From positions 1 to 59,118 of the IMG/VR virus record IMGVR_UViG_3300047494_000124: a stretch of 59,118 nucleotides of DNA; one strand, 5' to 3'. The position numbers and the translations under genes were made by a program. The DNA comes from a virus. Shown here in pieces: positions 15,201 to 22,242 of this stretch (positions are counted from its first letter, which is position 1; every line of letters begins with the position of its first letter). Under the pieces are notes generated by a model. It ran no database searches and had not been told where the DNA came from. It saw only the letters and a list, made by a program, of their open reading frames with translations.

Positions 15201-15777
15201 CGATTTCCTGCCGGAACAAATGCCCCCGCCGCAGCCGAGCCCGGAGCAGATCAAGGCCCAGGCTGCCCAGGCGGAGGCCACCATGAAGGGGCAGAAGCTG
15301 CAATTCGAGATCGCGGAATCCCAGTCCAAGCTGGGTCTCACCCGCGCCCAGGAGCTGCAGGCCTACACGACTGCGATGCTGAATTTTGCCAAGGCGAAGG
15401 CGTCAATGAGCGACCAGCAGGTGGCCTGGATGGAAGCGCAGCTCAACACGATGCGGCTGCACATCGAAGCCCTCAACACGACGGTCAAAGCCGCGGCGGT
15501 CGACGCCAAGATGCGCGCCGACACCCTGCACCACCACGCGACCATGTCTGGTCACGAAGTCACCCATGCCGCCAATGTGGCGGACACGGCAGCCAGAGCA
15601 AGGGAGATAGCCAATGAGCCAGGACCCGCAGACAATGGTGGAGGAGGGACGGCTGTCCCCGACGTTCCAGAACCCAGCAGCGATGGAACTGACGGAGGAG
15701 GAGCTGCAGCTGTGGCGCCGTCACCCGGTAACACAATGCTTCCTGCTATTCCTGGCCCACAGGAGCCAGTCCCTTAA
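12271..15777 (+). CDS. Portal protein containing an in-frame intein
   Basis: The 1168-residue precursor would splice to an 809-residue portal, the dodecameric ring at the capsid vertex through which DNA passes. The extein parts rejoin as 'WENA' plus 'SNVIFPLITSAAMRFGA', the conserved portal segment. The rest contains 'LNEAVNTTINQMFDAGHLQ', and a C-terminal coiled coil ('QAAQAEATMKGQKLQFEI') with a Gly/Pro-rich tail. The intein occupies residues 117-475. The last 164 bases overlap the next gene in another frame; that part of the portal is low-complexity and likely tolerant. Downstream scaffold and capsid genes confirm the role. Confidence 0.93.
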   Translation: MAVETSRGSGASALSQLTGDDEDVLDSAEEQEELEVRQDREAEPPKVILDRLLGWIDNQNIARDIDQDVLRDLGMLVVREYEIDEQSRSEWKDEAQKALDFATQTAQPKQYPWENACFSLDTDVLTQAGWKAVGDICPGEMVLSRAPDGTASFHPVSHTFRFSSLSMVHFEGKSIDLLVTPNHAMVIEDRAGNVRMLPASTFVESSERSPSGIRLADQYIPLCSTVAGASPETVHGIPATAYMRFLGWYISEGWFNAPKHNRHALKSGESVDYGATFGSFFIGQSQKANPRNCRTIEEDLLACGFTFARNKGGYTVHARSMPPELKAELRAMKGSADKYIPAHALEYSPRLLENLLETLVLGDGWVRRRVGRSPSRSYFTTSAVLADQVQILCQRIGVRGTIAARGAVVGGVINGRQITGALRGYTISINRKSRIQVAKMRRRLVPYSGEVACVQVDPHNTLYVRRNGKAVWAGNSNVIFPLITSAAMRFGAVAYPAIVPSRNVVKGVVWGDDKGTPVTQDGKPDGAPKLTDDGQPIWLVAPGVKKKRAEKIGEHMSYQLLEQLGYWEEQTDTMLHQLPIVGGAVRKTYRDTREDCNASELVELMNLVWNMNAKSFEKAPRHTEIQELYPHEIEELERDNETFLPLNYGPGDVAPSTADPSRPAPDQSDSEAPHVFIEQHRRYDLDGDGYPEPLIVTVHLRSASVVRIVARFEESGLITDDKTDALKRIDPCDSYTLYRFLPNPKGGSYPCGFGHYLKPLNEAVNTTINQMFDAGHLQIAGGGFIGTGLSVHAGPTNFSIGEYKPVNTKGGNIRDSIFPMPWPGPNEVLFQLLGFLVGAAKEVASVQDVLTGDSAMANTPPTTMLALVDQGMKVYTAIYKRIYRALKMELKKLYRLNRLYLTEDERYRIGDTWRTVTPDDYRLGGGVEPVADPTMVTDMQRITRAALIVDRAKNNPLVNPLAAERYLFEAAQIPRIDDFLPEQMPPPQPSPEQIKAQAAQAEATMKGQKLQFEIAESQSKLGLTRAQELQAYTTAMLNFAKAKASMSDQQVAWMEAQLNTMRLHIEALNTTVKAAAVDAKMRADTLHHHATMSGHEVTHAANVADTAARAREIANEPGPADNGGGGTAVPDVPEPSSDGTDGGGAAAVAPSPGNTMLPAIPGPQEPVP
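12619..13695 (+). mobile_element. Intein with LAGLIDADG (DOD) homing endonuclease
   Basis: A 359-residue protein-splicing element. It begins with Cys in block A ('CFSLDTDVLT') and ends 'VWAGN' before an extein Ser, after a block F-like 'NTLYVRRNGK'. The usual penultimate His is Gly, a known variation. Between the splicing halves are two DOD motifs, 'FLGWYISEGW' (portal residues ~245-254) and 'LLETLVLGDGWV' (~355-366), the second with the catalytic acidic residue preserved. Codon use is more AT-rich than in the flanking portal, as expected for a horizontally spreading element. It interrupts the most conserved stretch of the portal. Confidence 0.92.
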
Positions 15778-15946
15778 GCACGACGCGGCCGAATACTATG
15801 TCGCCGGCACGATCGAGATAGCCGAAAAGGGCGGCATGCGCGGCCGGATCATGGAGATCGAGGAGTTGCTCATCCTGAAAACCGGTGATATCCACCGATT
15901 CTACGGCAAAGAGCCGGAAGCCAAGAAGCCAGACAGCAAGAGCTAA
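15614..15946 (+). CDS. Hypothetical protein overlapping the portal 3' end
   Basis: A 110-residue, mostly helical protein containing 'LTEEELQLWRRHPVTQCF', the style of a small conserved phage protein seen after portal genes. Its first 54 codons overlap the portal reading frame by 164 bases. The downstream half is free of overlap and reads naturally into the next gene with a two-base gap, so the frame is probably real. Function unknown. Confidence 0.75.
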   Translation: MSQDPQTMVEEGRLSPTFQNPAAMELTEEELQLWRRHPVTQCFLLFLAHRSQSLKHDAAEYYVAGTIEIAEKGGMRGRIMEIEELLILKTGDIHRFYGKEPEAKKPDSKS

Positions 15947-15948
15947 AA

Positions 15949-16404
15949 TTGAGCCAGATTGAATCAGGACGGCGCCTGCTCAAGAACACCCAAGCGGAGT
16001 TCGAGCGCGCGATTTTCTCAGGCACGAACGAATCGGGGGTTCGCCCCATTGGCACCAGCGTCCTCGTTCTCATGGACCAGGTGGCTAAGAAATCCGGTGG
16101 CGGCATTCTGCTGCCCCAGGAAACCGTCGCCAAGATGGACATGGCGTCCGAATCCGGTGTCATCGCCGCCGTCGGTGATGCGGCGTTCCGCTATTACGAC
16201 GACGGATCGAAATGGGTGGATTATAAACCCAAGGCCGGCGATCGGGTCTTCACCGAGCGCTATGCGGGGCGCGAGCTCCTAGGCGCCGATGGCAACACCT
16301 ACCGGATGATGACCTACACCTGCATCGCGGGCATCGAGGACGTCGTCCCGGTCGTCATCAAGAAACCGGCGGCGAAGAAGTCCGCCGCCAAGAAGAAGGG
16401 CTGA
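15949..16404 (+). CDS. GroES-like co-chaperonin
   Basis: A 151-residue protein of which residues ~24-135 are a Cpn10/GroES-like barrel: 'GVRPIGTSVLVLMDQV', the mobile-loop region 'KKSGGGILLPQE', 'SGVIAAVGDAA', 'AGDRVFTERYAG' and a closing 'CIAGIEDV'. It would cap host GroEL to fold phage head proteins, like T4 gp31. A Lys/Ala-rich tail of about 15 residues follows. It sits between portal and scaffold genes. A TTG two bases after the preceding stop is taken as start because it leaves a complete N-terminus; no GroEL is encoded here. Confidence 0.88.
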   Translation: MSQIESGRRLLKNTQAEFERAIFSGTNESGVRPIGTSVLVLMDQVAKKSGGGILLPQETVAKMDMASESGVIAAVGDAAFRYYDDGSKWVDYKPKAGDRVFTERYAGRELLGADGNTYRMMTYTCIAGIEDVVPVVIKKPAAKKSAAKKKG

Positions 16405-16408
16405 TCCC

Positions 16409-17485
16409 ATGGGTCTCGGTATGGCGCGCCCCGGCGCGATTTCTTCCTCCCTCCCCGAAGTCCCAGACGACGAGATTGAACAGGACGAGGTCGATGGCGA
16501 AGGCGACGGCCAGTTCGAGGACGAGGACGATCCCGAGGATGTTGCCGCACAGGCCGATGGTTATGCGGACGCGGCCGAAAAGACTGCCATGGAGGCCGAG
16601 GCCCACGCCCAAGGCTGGCGCCCGCTCGAGCAATACCGGGGCAAGCCCGGCGGCTGGGTTAATGCCAAGACCTTCATCGAGCGCGGCAAGAATTATCTGC
16701 CCTTCGTCCAAAAGGAACTGCGCGAAAGCAAAGAAACCATCGGCCGCATGAGCGGCGAGATGGAGCAGCTGCGCACCCTGGTGGCCACGACTCAGTCCGA
16801 CATGGCCAAGCTGCTCGACTTCTCCCGCCGCGCCAACCAGGCCGGATATGACAGGGCGGTCAAGGACCTGAAGGAGCAGCAGCGCGAGGCCGTCACAGCC
16901 GGAGACGTCGCCACCTTCGACAAGATCGAAGGCCAGCTGGAACAGATGGCCGAAGCCCGCGAAGAGGGCGCCGAAGCGCCCGCGCCGGCACCAGCCCCTC
17001 AGCCAAAGCCGGCCATCGGTATCCCGCAGGAATACCAGGACTTCATGGCGGAAAACCCCTGGTTCAACACCGACCGCGTGCTCAACAGCGCCATGATCGC
17101 CGAGCACAATGCCATCATTGAAGAATCGCCGGGCATGTCGCTCGCGGACCAGCTCGAAGCAGCCAAGGAGGCCGTGGTGGCACGTTTCCCCAAGAAATTC
17201 GGTGTCGATGCTCCGGCCCCGGCGCCCGCGCCACAGCCGCGCGAACGCCGTCCCGCCGCCCCGCTGCCGCCGCGCAACCAGGGCGGCCGTCTGCCGGCTC
17301 CCCGCGGTGGCGAAGACCCGATCGAGTCTCTGGCCGATCCCCGCGAGCGCGCCGATGCCCGTGCCGGATATGCCAATGCCAAGAAATCCATGCCCGATCT
17401 GAGCAAGGCGGAATACATGGAAATCTTCAGCAATCCCCACGGTGACGTGCTCGACACGATCACTCGCAACAAGCCCAAGAAGTGA
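16409..17485 (+). CDS. Capsid scaffolding protein
   Basis: A 358-residue protein with the profile of a phage scaffold: a very acidic start ('DDEIEQDEVDGEGDG'), long central helices with coiled-coil character ('ETIGRMSGEMEQLRTLV'), Ala/Pro-rich hinges and a basic C-terminus ending 'ITRNKPKK' that would bind capsid protein. It lies between portal and capsid genes, the standard scaffold position. It would guide prohead assembly and then leave the particle. Confidence 0.82.
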   Translation: MGLGMARPGAISSSLPEVPDDEIEQDEVDGEGDGQFEDEDDPEDVAAQADGYADAAEKTAMEAEAHAQGWRPLEQYRGKPGGWVNAKTFIERGKNYLPFVQKELRESKETIGRMSGEMEQLRTLVATTQSDMAKLLDFSRRANQAGYDRAVKDLKEQQREAVTAGDVATFDKIEGQLEQMAEAREEGAEAPAPAPAPQPKPAIGIPQEYQDFMAENPWFNTDRVLNSAMIAEHNAIIEESPGMSLADQLEAAKEAVVARFPKKFGVDAPAPAPAPQPRERRPAAPLPPRNQGGRLPAPRGGEDPIESLADPRERADARAGYANAKKSMPDLSKAEYMEIFSNPHGDVLDTITRNKPKK

Positions 17486-17492
17486 GGCAGTA

Positions 17493-18197
17493 ATGGCCAC
17501 CAGGACCAAGGCTCCCGCCGCGCCGGCACCGGCCGCCGAAAAAGGTTTCTACTCCCCGACGACCGAGAAAGCGGAGCTGAAGACGGCTGCGAAGGCGCCG
17601 GTCGTCAAGGCGAAGAAGTCAGCCCCCAAGGCTCCCGCCGCGCCGGCAGTCGGTCCGAGAAGCGCGCTACCGCATCTTGAAACTGTCCGGGTCGACACCC
17701 AGGACGACCACTTGACGGCCGATGCCGGCCTGACGACGGCGCCAGACAGCCGTGATTCCCTTCAGGCCGACATCGCCCGCATCCGTGCGCAGCGCAAACC
17801 TTTCGGCGCCTTCACGCAGAAACTTGCGTATCCCGCACGACCGGGATATCACAGGCACTGGTTCAGCGATGAACCGGGGCGTGTGGATGAAGCGGTCAGC
17901 AACGGCTGGGCACACGTCAACGACAAAGACAGCAAGCCAGTGAAGCGTGTTGTGGGCCGCGGCCGAGATGGCGGCGCCATGTATGGGTTCCTGATGGAGC
18001 TCCCGAAGGTCTTCTGGGATGAAGACATGCTGGCGAAGCACGACGCCGCACAAGCTAGGATAGACGAGATCAAAAAATCGCCGTTCCGCGCCAAACCGGG
18101 ACAGGCTCAGAAGTCGGACCAGGATAAGTTCTATTCTGCCCGCGAGGAGCCCGTCCAAATGACGCAATCGTCGGTTCGATCCTCTCCTAGCACCTAA
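17493..18197 (+). CDS. Conserved phage structural-region protein
   Basis: The first ~55 residues are an Ala/Lys/Pro-rich disordered tail. A conserved core follows ('KLAYPARPGYHRHWFSDEPG', then 'AVSNGWAHVND'), a pattern typical of proteins encoded between scaffold and capsid genes in podoviruses. The 234-residue frame starts at the ATG eight bases after the scaffold stop; an upstream ATG in the scaffold is unlikely. A virion or head-assembly role is inferred from position. Confidence 0.78.
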   Translation: MATRTKAPAAPAPAAEKGFYSPTTEKAELKTAAKAPVVKAKKSAPKAPAAPAVGPRSALPHLETVRVDTQDDHLTADAGLTTAPDSRDSLQADIARIRAQRKPFGAFTQKLAYPARPGYHRHWFSDEPGRVDEAVSNGWAHVNDKDSKPVKRVVGRGRDGGAMYGFLMELPKVFWDEDMLAKHDAAQARIDEIKKSPFRAKPGQAQKSDQDKFYSAREEPVQMTQSSVRSSPST

Positions 18198-18238
18198 CTC
18201 TCCGCCAGCCAGCTCCAGCTAGATCAGCCATATTGTCG

Positions 18239-18263
18239 GACCGCGCGATGACCGCGCAGTCCT
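18239..18263 (+). promoter_or_regulatory. Hairpin upstream of capsid-region genes
   Basis: GGAC plus GCGCG pair with CGCGC plus GTCC around an ATGAC loop, with one mismatch. It lies in the 94-base gap before the decoration/capsid pair. No T-run follows, so it is more likely an mRNA-processing or stabilising structure than a terminator. Confidence 0.35.
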
Positions 18264-18291
18264 TGGGCTCTCATCTTGACCGGAGACGGCT

Positions 18292-18900
18292 ATGGGCATG
18301 GCGAATTTCAATGGACCGATCGGGCTGCGTCCGATCAACGAGAATGGCACGCCTTGGAGCGGCCAGGGCCGAATGGTCTATTTCCCGGCCTCGCAGGCCG
18401 GCAACATCTTCCTCGGCGACCCGCTGGTCCCGCTGGGCGGCTCAGATGCTTTCGGCGTTCCCGCCGTCGGCATCGCCACCGCGGGCGCCACAAATGTGGT
18501 CCTGGGCGGCTTCAATGGCATCTCCAACGGTCCGGCCGGGTCCGGCTTCACGGTCACCCGTGATCTGCCGGTCTATCGCCAGGCCTCGATCGCCAATTAC
18601 GGGTTCATCCCGGACGATCCCAACCAGCTCTATGTCATCCAGGAAGACTCGGTGGGCGGCGCGATCGCCGCGGCCACTGGCGGCTTCTCGAATGGCAACC
18701 TGGTCGCGGGCGCCGGCTCGACGGTCACCGGCTTCTCCGGCTGGCAGTTGCAGAGCTCTTCGGTGGCTGGTGCGGGCAACCCCACCTACCAGCTGAAAAT
18801 CCTCGGTCTGCTGCGCGGCCCGGACAATGCGATCGGCGTCAACGCCAAATGGGTGGTCAGGCTCAACCTGCCGGCTCTCTGGAGCACGGCCGGCATCTAA
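18292..18900 (+). CDS. Putative capsid decoration or head protein
   Basis: A 202-residue, Gly/Ala/Asn-rich, mostly beta protein starting 'MGMANFNGPIGLRPI'. Proteins with this N-terminal motif sit next to the capsid gene in related podoviruses and are found in virions, so a decoration or minor head role is likely. The ATG has GGAGA seven bases upstream, and the stop precedes the capsid gene by 39 bases. Confidence 0.7.
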   Translation: MGMANFNGPIGLRPINENGTPWSGQGRMVYFPASQAGNIFLGDPLVPLGGSDAFGVPAVGIATAGATNVVLGGFNGISNGPAGSGFTVTRDLPVYRQASIANYGFIPDDPNQLYVIQEDSVGGAIAAATGGFSNGNLVAGAGSTVTGFSGWQLQSSSVAGAGNPTYQLKILGLLRGPDNAIGVNAKWVVRLNLPALWSTAGI

Positions 18901-18939
18901 GCCCGGGCTTTCGGAACAACTTTTTCAGGAGACTGATCG

Positions 18940-19878
18940 ATGGGCATGGGAATGGGCATGGCGGCGGCCGGTGGCGTTATCACCACAGGCGCACATCCGA
19001 AAGCACTCTGGCCTGGCATCAAGCTGTGGTGGGGTCGCGAATACGACGAGCACGAGGCGGAATATCCCGACTGGTTCGACGTCGTCACCTCGGACAAGGC
19101 CTACGAGGAAGAGGTCGAAATCTCCGGCTTCTCGGTCCTGCGCGAAAAGGACCAGGGCCAGGCGGTCACCTATGACACCGAAGTCCAGGGCGCCATCACC
19201 CGGTACACCCACATCGCCTATGGCGGCGGCTATATCGTCACCTTCGAAGAGCTGCGCGACAACCTGTACGAGGTGGTCTCCAAGCGCCGCGCTGCGATGC
19301 TGGCCTTCGCCGGACGTCAGACCGAGGAAATCGTCGGAGCCAACACCTTCAACCAGGCCTTCAATGCCGCCTTCCCGATCGGCGACGGGCAGGCCTTTAT
19401 CTCGGCCACCCACCCGACCATGGTGGGCAACCAGTCCAACCTGCTGACCACCAGCGCCGACCTGTCGGAACTGGCGATCGAAGACCTGGGCGTCCAGATC
19501 ATGCAGGCCACCGACTATCGCGGTAACAAGATCGCGCTGGTCCCCCAGAGCCTCGGCATCTCGCCGGCGCAATGGTACGACGCCAACCGCATCCTGCATT
19601 CGGTGCTCCAGAACGACACTTCGAACAATGCCATCAACGTCATCAAGGCGTCCGGCATGTTCAAGAAGGGCATCATGGTCAACCACTACTTCCTCTCGGG
19701 GACGGCGTGGTTCATCCATACCAACGCGCCGGCCGGTGCCCAGTTCATGTGGCGCGACAAGCCCATGTTTGATACCGACAATGAATTCGATACCAAGAAC
19801 GCAAAAGCGAGCCTGTATATGCGCTTTTCCTGCGGTGTCACAGATTGGCGCAGCTACTACGGCACGCCCGGGGTATAG
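18940..19878 (+). CDS. Major capsid protein
   Basis: A 312-residue protein with the features of an HK97-fold shell protein without a long cleaved delta domain: 'WPGIKLWWGREYDEHEAEYPDW', a glycine-rich 'AYGGGYIVTFEELRDNLYE' helix start (spine helix region), a P-domain 'ANTFNQAFNAAF', and C-terminal 'YYGTPGV'. A good ribosome binding site (CAGGAG) lies before the ATG, and a strong intrinsic terminator follows, as usual for the most highly expressed gene. Position after scaffold and decoration genes supports the call. Confidence 0.9.
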   Translation: MGMGMGMAAAGGVITTGAHPKALWPGIKLWWGREYDEHEAEYPDWFDVVTSDKAYEEEVEISGFSVLREKDQGQAVTYDTEVQGAITRYTHIAYGGGYIVTFEELRDNLYEVVSKRRAAMLAFAGRQTEEIVGANTFNQAFNAAFPIGDGQAFISATHPTMVGNQSNLLTTSADLSELAIEDLGVQIMQATDYRGNKIALVPQSLGISPAQWYDANRILHSVLQNDTSNNAINVIKASGMFKKGIMVNHYFLSGTAWFIHTNAPAGAQFMWRDKPMFDTDNEFDTKNAKASLYMRFSCGVTDWRSYYGTPGV

Positions 19879-19913
19879 CCTCCAGTCCGTAACAACCAAG
19901 CAAAATCAAGTAG

Positions 19914-19944
19914 AAAGGCCCGGAAACACCATCCGGGCCTTTTT
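19914..19944 (+). terminator. Intrinsic terminator after the capsid gene
   Basis: AAAGGCCCGGA and TCCGGGCCTTT form an 11-bp perfect stem around the 7-base loop AACACCA, ending in TTTTTC. It is the strongest terminator in the window and would set capsid message apart from the nuclease gene downstream. Confidence 0.93.
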
Positions 19945-20003
19945 CTTGACCGACGCTGCGCGGTGTTGGCATCCTTGTTCTCAGCTAGATAAGGAATTCA
20001 GCT

Positions 20004-20717
20004 ATGCCGTGCTCCGCGTGCCCCAACGAGAAAGTCTTTGCCGCCGGCCTTTGCTCTGGCTGCTATAGTCGGAAGCGCCGACGCGGCACCGTCGAGCGCA
20101 AGAACGTCGTCAATAGCGGGGCGTTCCTTGAGTCCGGCTGCGATCGACATGCATTTGCCAAGAACAGGTGCGCGCTCCATTACCAGCGTTCCCGCCATCC
20201 CCTTGCGATCCTCTGGCGGAATGTTCGATCTCGGGCCTTCGAGGGTTACCCCGACGAATGGAAGACTTTCGACGGGTTTCTGGCTTTCATTGGTGAGCGC
20301 CCGTCCCCGCGGCATCAGTTGCGCAGACCGGACCCCACCAAGGCTTGGTCGTCGGACAACATGGTCTGGCGCGAGCCGATCCCAGGCAGCTTCAAGGGTG
20401 ACCGCAAGGATTATGCCCGCAAGTGGGACCTGCGGAAGAAATACAATCTGACCGTCGAGCAGGTCGAGGCCATGGCCAAGGCGCAGAACGGCCGGTGTGG
20501 CTGCTGCCCGGCGGTGCTGGGCGAGAACGGCGCCAAGGTCTGTGTCGACCACGATCACGTCACCAGGGCGGTCCGTGGGCTGCTGTGCGATCCCTGCAAC
20601 AAGGCGCTCGGGCTGATGCAGGACGACGTTGACCGGCTTCGCCGTGCGGCCGATTACTTGGAATTACACGCAGCTAGAAAGGTAGAAAATGGCGATCCTG
20701 AAGGAATTCAGCCCTGA
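20004..20717 (+). CDS. Endonuclease VII-like / homing-type nuclease
   Basis: A protein of 237 residues with two parts. The N-terminal part has Cys pairs ('CSACPNEK', 'CSGCYSRK') and a segment ('FLAFIGERPSPRHQLRR', 'WSSDNMVW') like one found in HNH homing nucleases, including the minus-strand nuclease in this genome. The C-terminal ~75 residues are a treble-clef recombination endonuclease VII domain: 'CGCC', 'VCVDHDHVT', 'RGLLCDPCNKALG'. It may resolve branched DNA before packaging or be a mobile nuclease; insertion between capsid and head genes, after a terminator, favours mobility. Confidence 0.85.
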   Translation: MPCSACPNEKVFAAGLCSGCYSRKRRRGTVERKNVVNSGAFLESGCDRHAFAKNRCALHYQRSRHPLAILWRNVRSRAFEGYPDEWKTFDGFLAFIGERPSPRHQLRRPDPTKAWSSDNMVWREPIPGSFKGDRKDYARKWDLRKKYNLTVEQVEAMAKAQNGRCGCCPAVLGENGAKVCVDHDHVTRAVRGLLCDPCNKALGLMQDDVDRLRRAADYLELHAARKVENGDPEGIQP

Positions 20718-21090
20718 AGAGGCCCGCGACTGGGACGACTTCGTGGCCAGCCGGCCGCCGGCGGTGGCCGACCTTTGCCGCCGCTTCCCGCCCAACAGGC
20801 TGTACCGCCTCAAGGACACCGGTCATCGCGTGACCATCTCCTCCTATTTCGAGGGTGGCACCTTGAAGGTCTTTGTCGGCGCCGAATTCAACCAGGTGAT
20901 GTTCGAGCGCGAGGTGTTCGGCATCTCGCCGGACAATCTCGAGGAATGTGATCTGCCAGAAGCCGCGGAACCGACTGGCGCGGCCATGAGCCCGGAAGAG
21001 GTGGACGACAATATCGAGGCTTTGCGCGTCTTGATCCGTCCCGACCTGTTCGTCATGGGCGAAGACGGCAAAGCTATTCGGAAAAATTGA
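20689..21090 (+). CDS. Conserved virion-region hypothetical protein
   Basis: The protein has 133 residues with a compact beta-rich centre ('RLYRLKDTGHRVTISSYFEG') and an acidic end. The ATG lies 29 bases inside the nuclease gene. Proteins of this type follow the capsid gene in related phages; function unknown. Its overlap by the nuclease gene suggests the nuclease arrived upstream of it. Confidence 0.75.
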   Translation: MAILKEFSPEEARDWDDFVASRPPAVADLCRRFPPNRLYRLKDTGHRVTISSYFEGGTLKVFVGAEFNQVMFEREVFGISPDNLEECDLPEAAEPTGAAMSPEEVDDNIEALRVLIRPDLFVMGEDGKAIRKN

Positions 21091-21096
21091 GGCACC

Positions 21097-21600
21097 ATGA
21101 CCACTGAAATCGACACCGGCGAGATGGCGAAGAAGGTCCTGGCAGCCGCCCAGGCGCTGTCCGACCAAGCCCTGGCCGCCGGCCTCGCGATTACGCCCGC
21201 CCATCTCCTGACGCTGGCGATCCGCCAAGACATCCTCGATAGGTGGAACGCCTTCCGGGCCAGTGAGAGGGGCCGTGAGGTCTGCGAATTGGCGATCGAG
21301 CTTTGCCGGAAAGAGCAATGCGTGCTGCCGGCGGATCACCCGAAAGAGGAAATCGTCCGCGGACAGCTTTATCCGCTGGCAGTCTGCACGGTGCACGGCC
21401 CGTCAAGGGAGGGCTACCCCAAGAACTTCGAGTCAGCCCTGCGTCAAATCCACGAAGGCCAGCCGCTTTGGGCCTGTTACATCGGGCAGGCGACGGCGGT
21501 GCTGGACGAGCGCCGTGCCGCGGGTATACCACGGTCGACATGCGAATCACCCGCCACGCAATCCACTGGCTCGCCGTCGCCTATTTCGCGGCCGTCCTGA
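21097..21600 (+). CDS. Hypothetical protein
   Basis: A helical 167-residue protein with several Cys ('CELAIELCRKEQCVL') and a Ser/Pro-rich C-terminus that overlaps the next gene by 61 bases. The ATG follows the preceding stop by six bases (GAGGCACC). I recognise no domain; it is in the block between capsid and decoration genes. Confidence 0.7.
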   Translation: MTTEIDTGEMAKKVLAAAQALSDQALAAGLAITPAHLLTLAIRQDILDRWNAFRASERGREVCELAIELCRKEQCVLPADHPKEEIVRGQLYPLAVCTVHGPSREGYPKNFESALRQIHEGQPLWACYIGQATAVLDERRAAGIPRSTCESPATQSTGSPSPISRPS

Positions 21601-21740
21601 TTGCGGCGGCGCATAGACCGGCCCAACACCGAGAGGGCTATGCTTGCGCCCCCGGCGGCGCGTCCTGGACCTATTCCGGCTCGGGCGCTGGCGTGCAGCC
21701 GGACCTTTCCTGTGTCCAGCGCGTTCCCACCGGACCATGA
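21540..21740 (+). CDS. Small exported or membrane-anchored protein
   Basis: A 66-residue protein with an N-terminal hydrophobic segment ('WLAVAYFAAVLIAAA') after a basic start, resembling a signal anchor, then a short Gly/Ser-rich part with two Cys. It begins inside the preceding gene in another frame and ends 11 bases before the DUF3309 gene. Topology is inferred as periplasmic C-terminus. Function unknown. Confidence 0.55.
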   Translation: MRITRHAIHWLAVAYFAAVLIAAAHRPAQHREGYACAPGGASWTYSGSGAGVQPDLSCVQRVPTGP

Positions 21741-21751
21741 GGGAGAATCCA

Positions 21752-21907
21752 ATGCCCGGACTGCTTTTGATTGTCGTGCTGGTGCTGTGTCTATTCGGAA
21801 GCTTTCCGACATGGCCTCACGCAGCAAATTGGGGTTACGGGCCGTCAGGAATTCTCGGATTGATCCTGATCGTCGTCTTGATACTGCTGGTGCTGGGGCG
21901 CCTGTAA
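21752..21907 (+). CDS. DUF3309 family small membrane protein
   Basis: A 51-residue protein matching DUF3309: 'MPGLLLIVVLVLCLFGSFP', the conserved 'PTWPHAANWGYGPSG' loop and a second hydrophobic span ending 'LGRL'. Such two-span proteins are common in proteobacterial genomes, especially Alphaproteobacteria, and function is unknown; a phage copy is probably acquired from a host. GAGGGAGA upstream of the ATG is a good ribosome binding site; an in-frame ATG five codons upstream is less likely. Confidence 0.85.
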   Translation: MPGLLLIVVLVLCLFGSFPTWPHAANWGYGPSGILGLILIVVLILLVLGRL

Positions 21908-21969
21908 CCTTGACCGGCGGTGTGACGGCGCGCACATTCGGCGCCTCGACAACCTTGCAAGGAGCCGAC

Positions 21970-22038
21970 ATGGCCAAGGAAAAGTCCAAGCCGAAGCGCG
22001 AAATGAAGAAACCCAAGAAGGGCGCCAAACCGAAGTAG
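21970..22038 (+). CDS. Very small lysine-rich protein (22 aa)
   Basis: The peptide is more than half Lys, Arg and Pro ('MAKEKSKPKREMKK'). AAGGAG eight bases before the ATG is a near-ideal ribosome binding site, and an intrinsic terminator follows 25 bases after the stop, so the frame is probably translated. It could bind nucleic acid. Similar tiny basic proteins exist in alphaproteobacteria and their phages. Confidence 0.6.
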   Translation: MAKEKSKPKREMKKPKKGAKPK

Positions 22039-22062
22039 CGCGCACCGCCCACTGATTTCCAG

Positions 22063-22095
22063 AACCCCGTCGGAATTCCCGGCGGGGTTTTTGTT
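22063..22095 (+). terminator. Intrinsic terminator
   Basis: AACCCCGTCGG pairs with CCGGCGGGGTT (one G-T pair) around AATTC, followed by TTTTGTTT. It closes the small-gene cluster behind the capsid gene. Confidence 0.88.
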
Positions 22096-22122
22096 TGACG
22101 CGCCGCCATCCCGGGCTTACAC
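22095..22122 (+). promoter_or_regulatory. Candidate promoter immediately after the terminator
   Basis: TTGACG at 22095..22100, a 16-base spacer and TTACAC at 22117..22122. The -35 is good, the -10 weak. It would serve the decoration-type gene 120 bases downstream after the terminator has cut off upstream transcripts. The arrangement, not the match alone, makes it plausible. Confidence 0.35.
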
Positions 22123-22242
22123 CGGACATCAGCTAGACAGCCAGCCAGTTCGGATTCGTGATCGGCGGCCTGTCGCTTTCTCCTGACATCACCCGCGCGC
22201 ACGATACGGCTCTGGCGGCTCAACCGGTCAAAGGAGAGTTCC

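Noticed and set aside
19945-19970. Promoter after the capsid terminator (TTGACC)
   Set aside because: The -10 position reads GGCATC or GCATCC; too weak to call.
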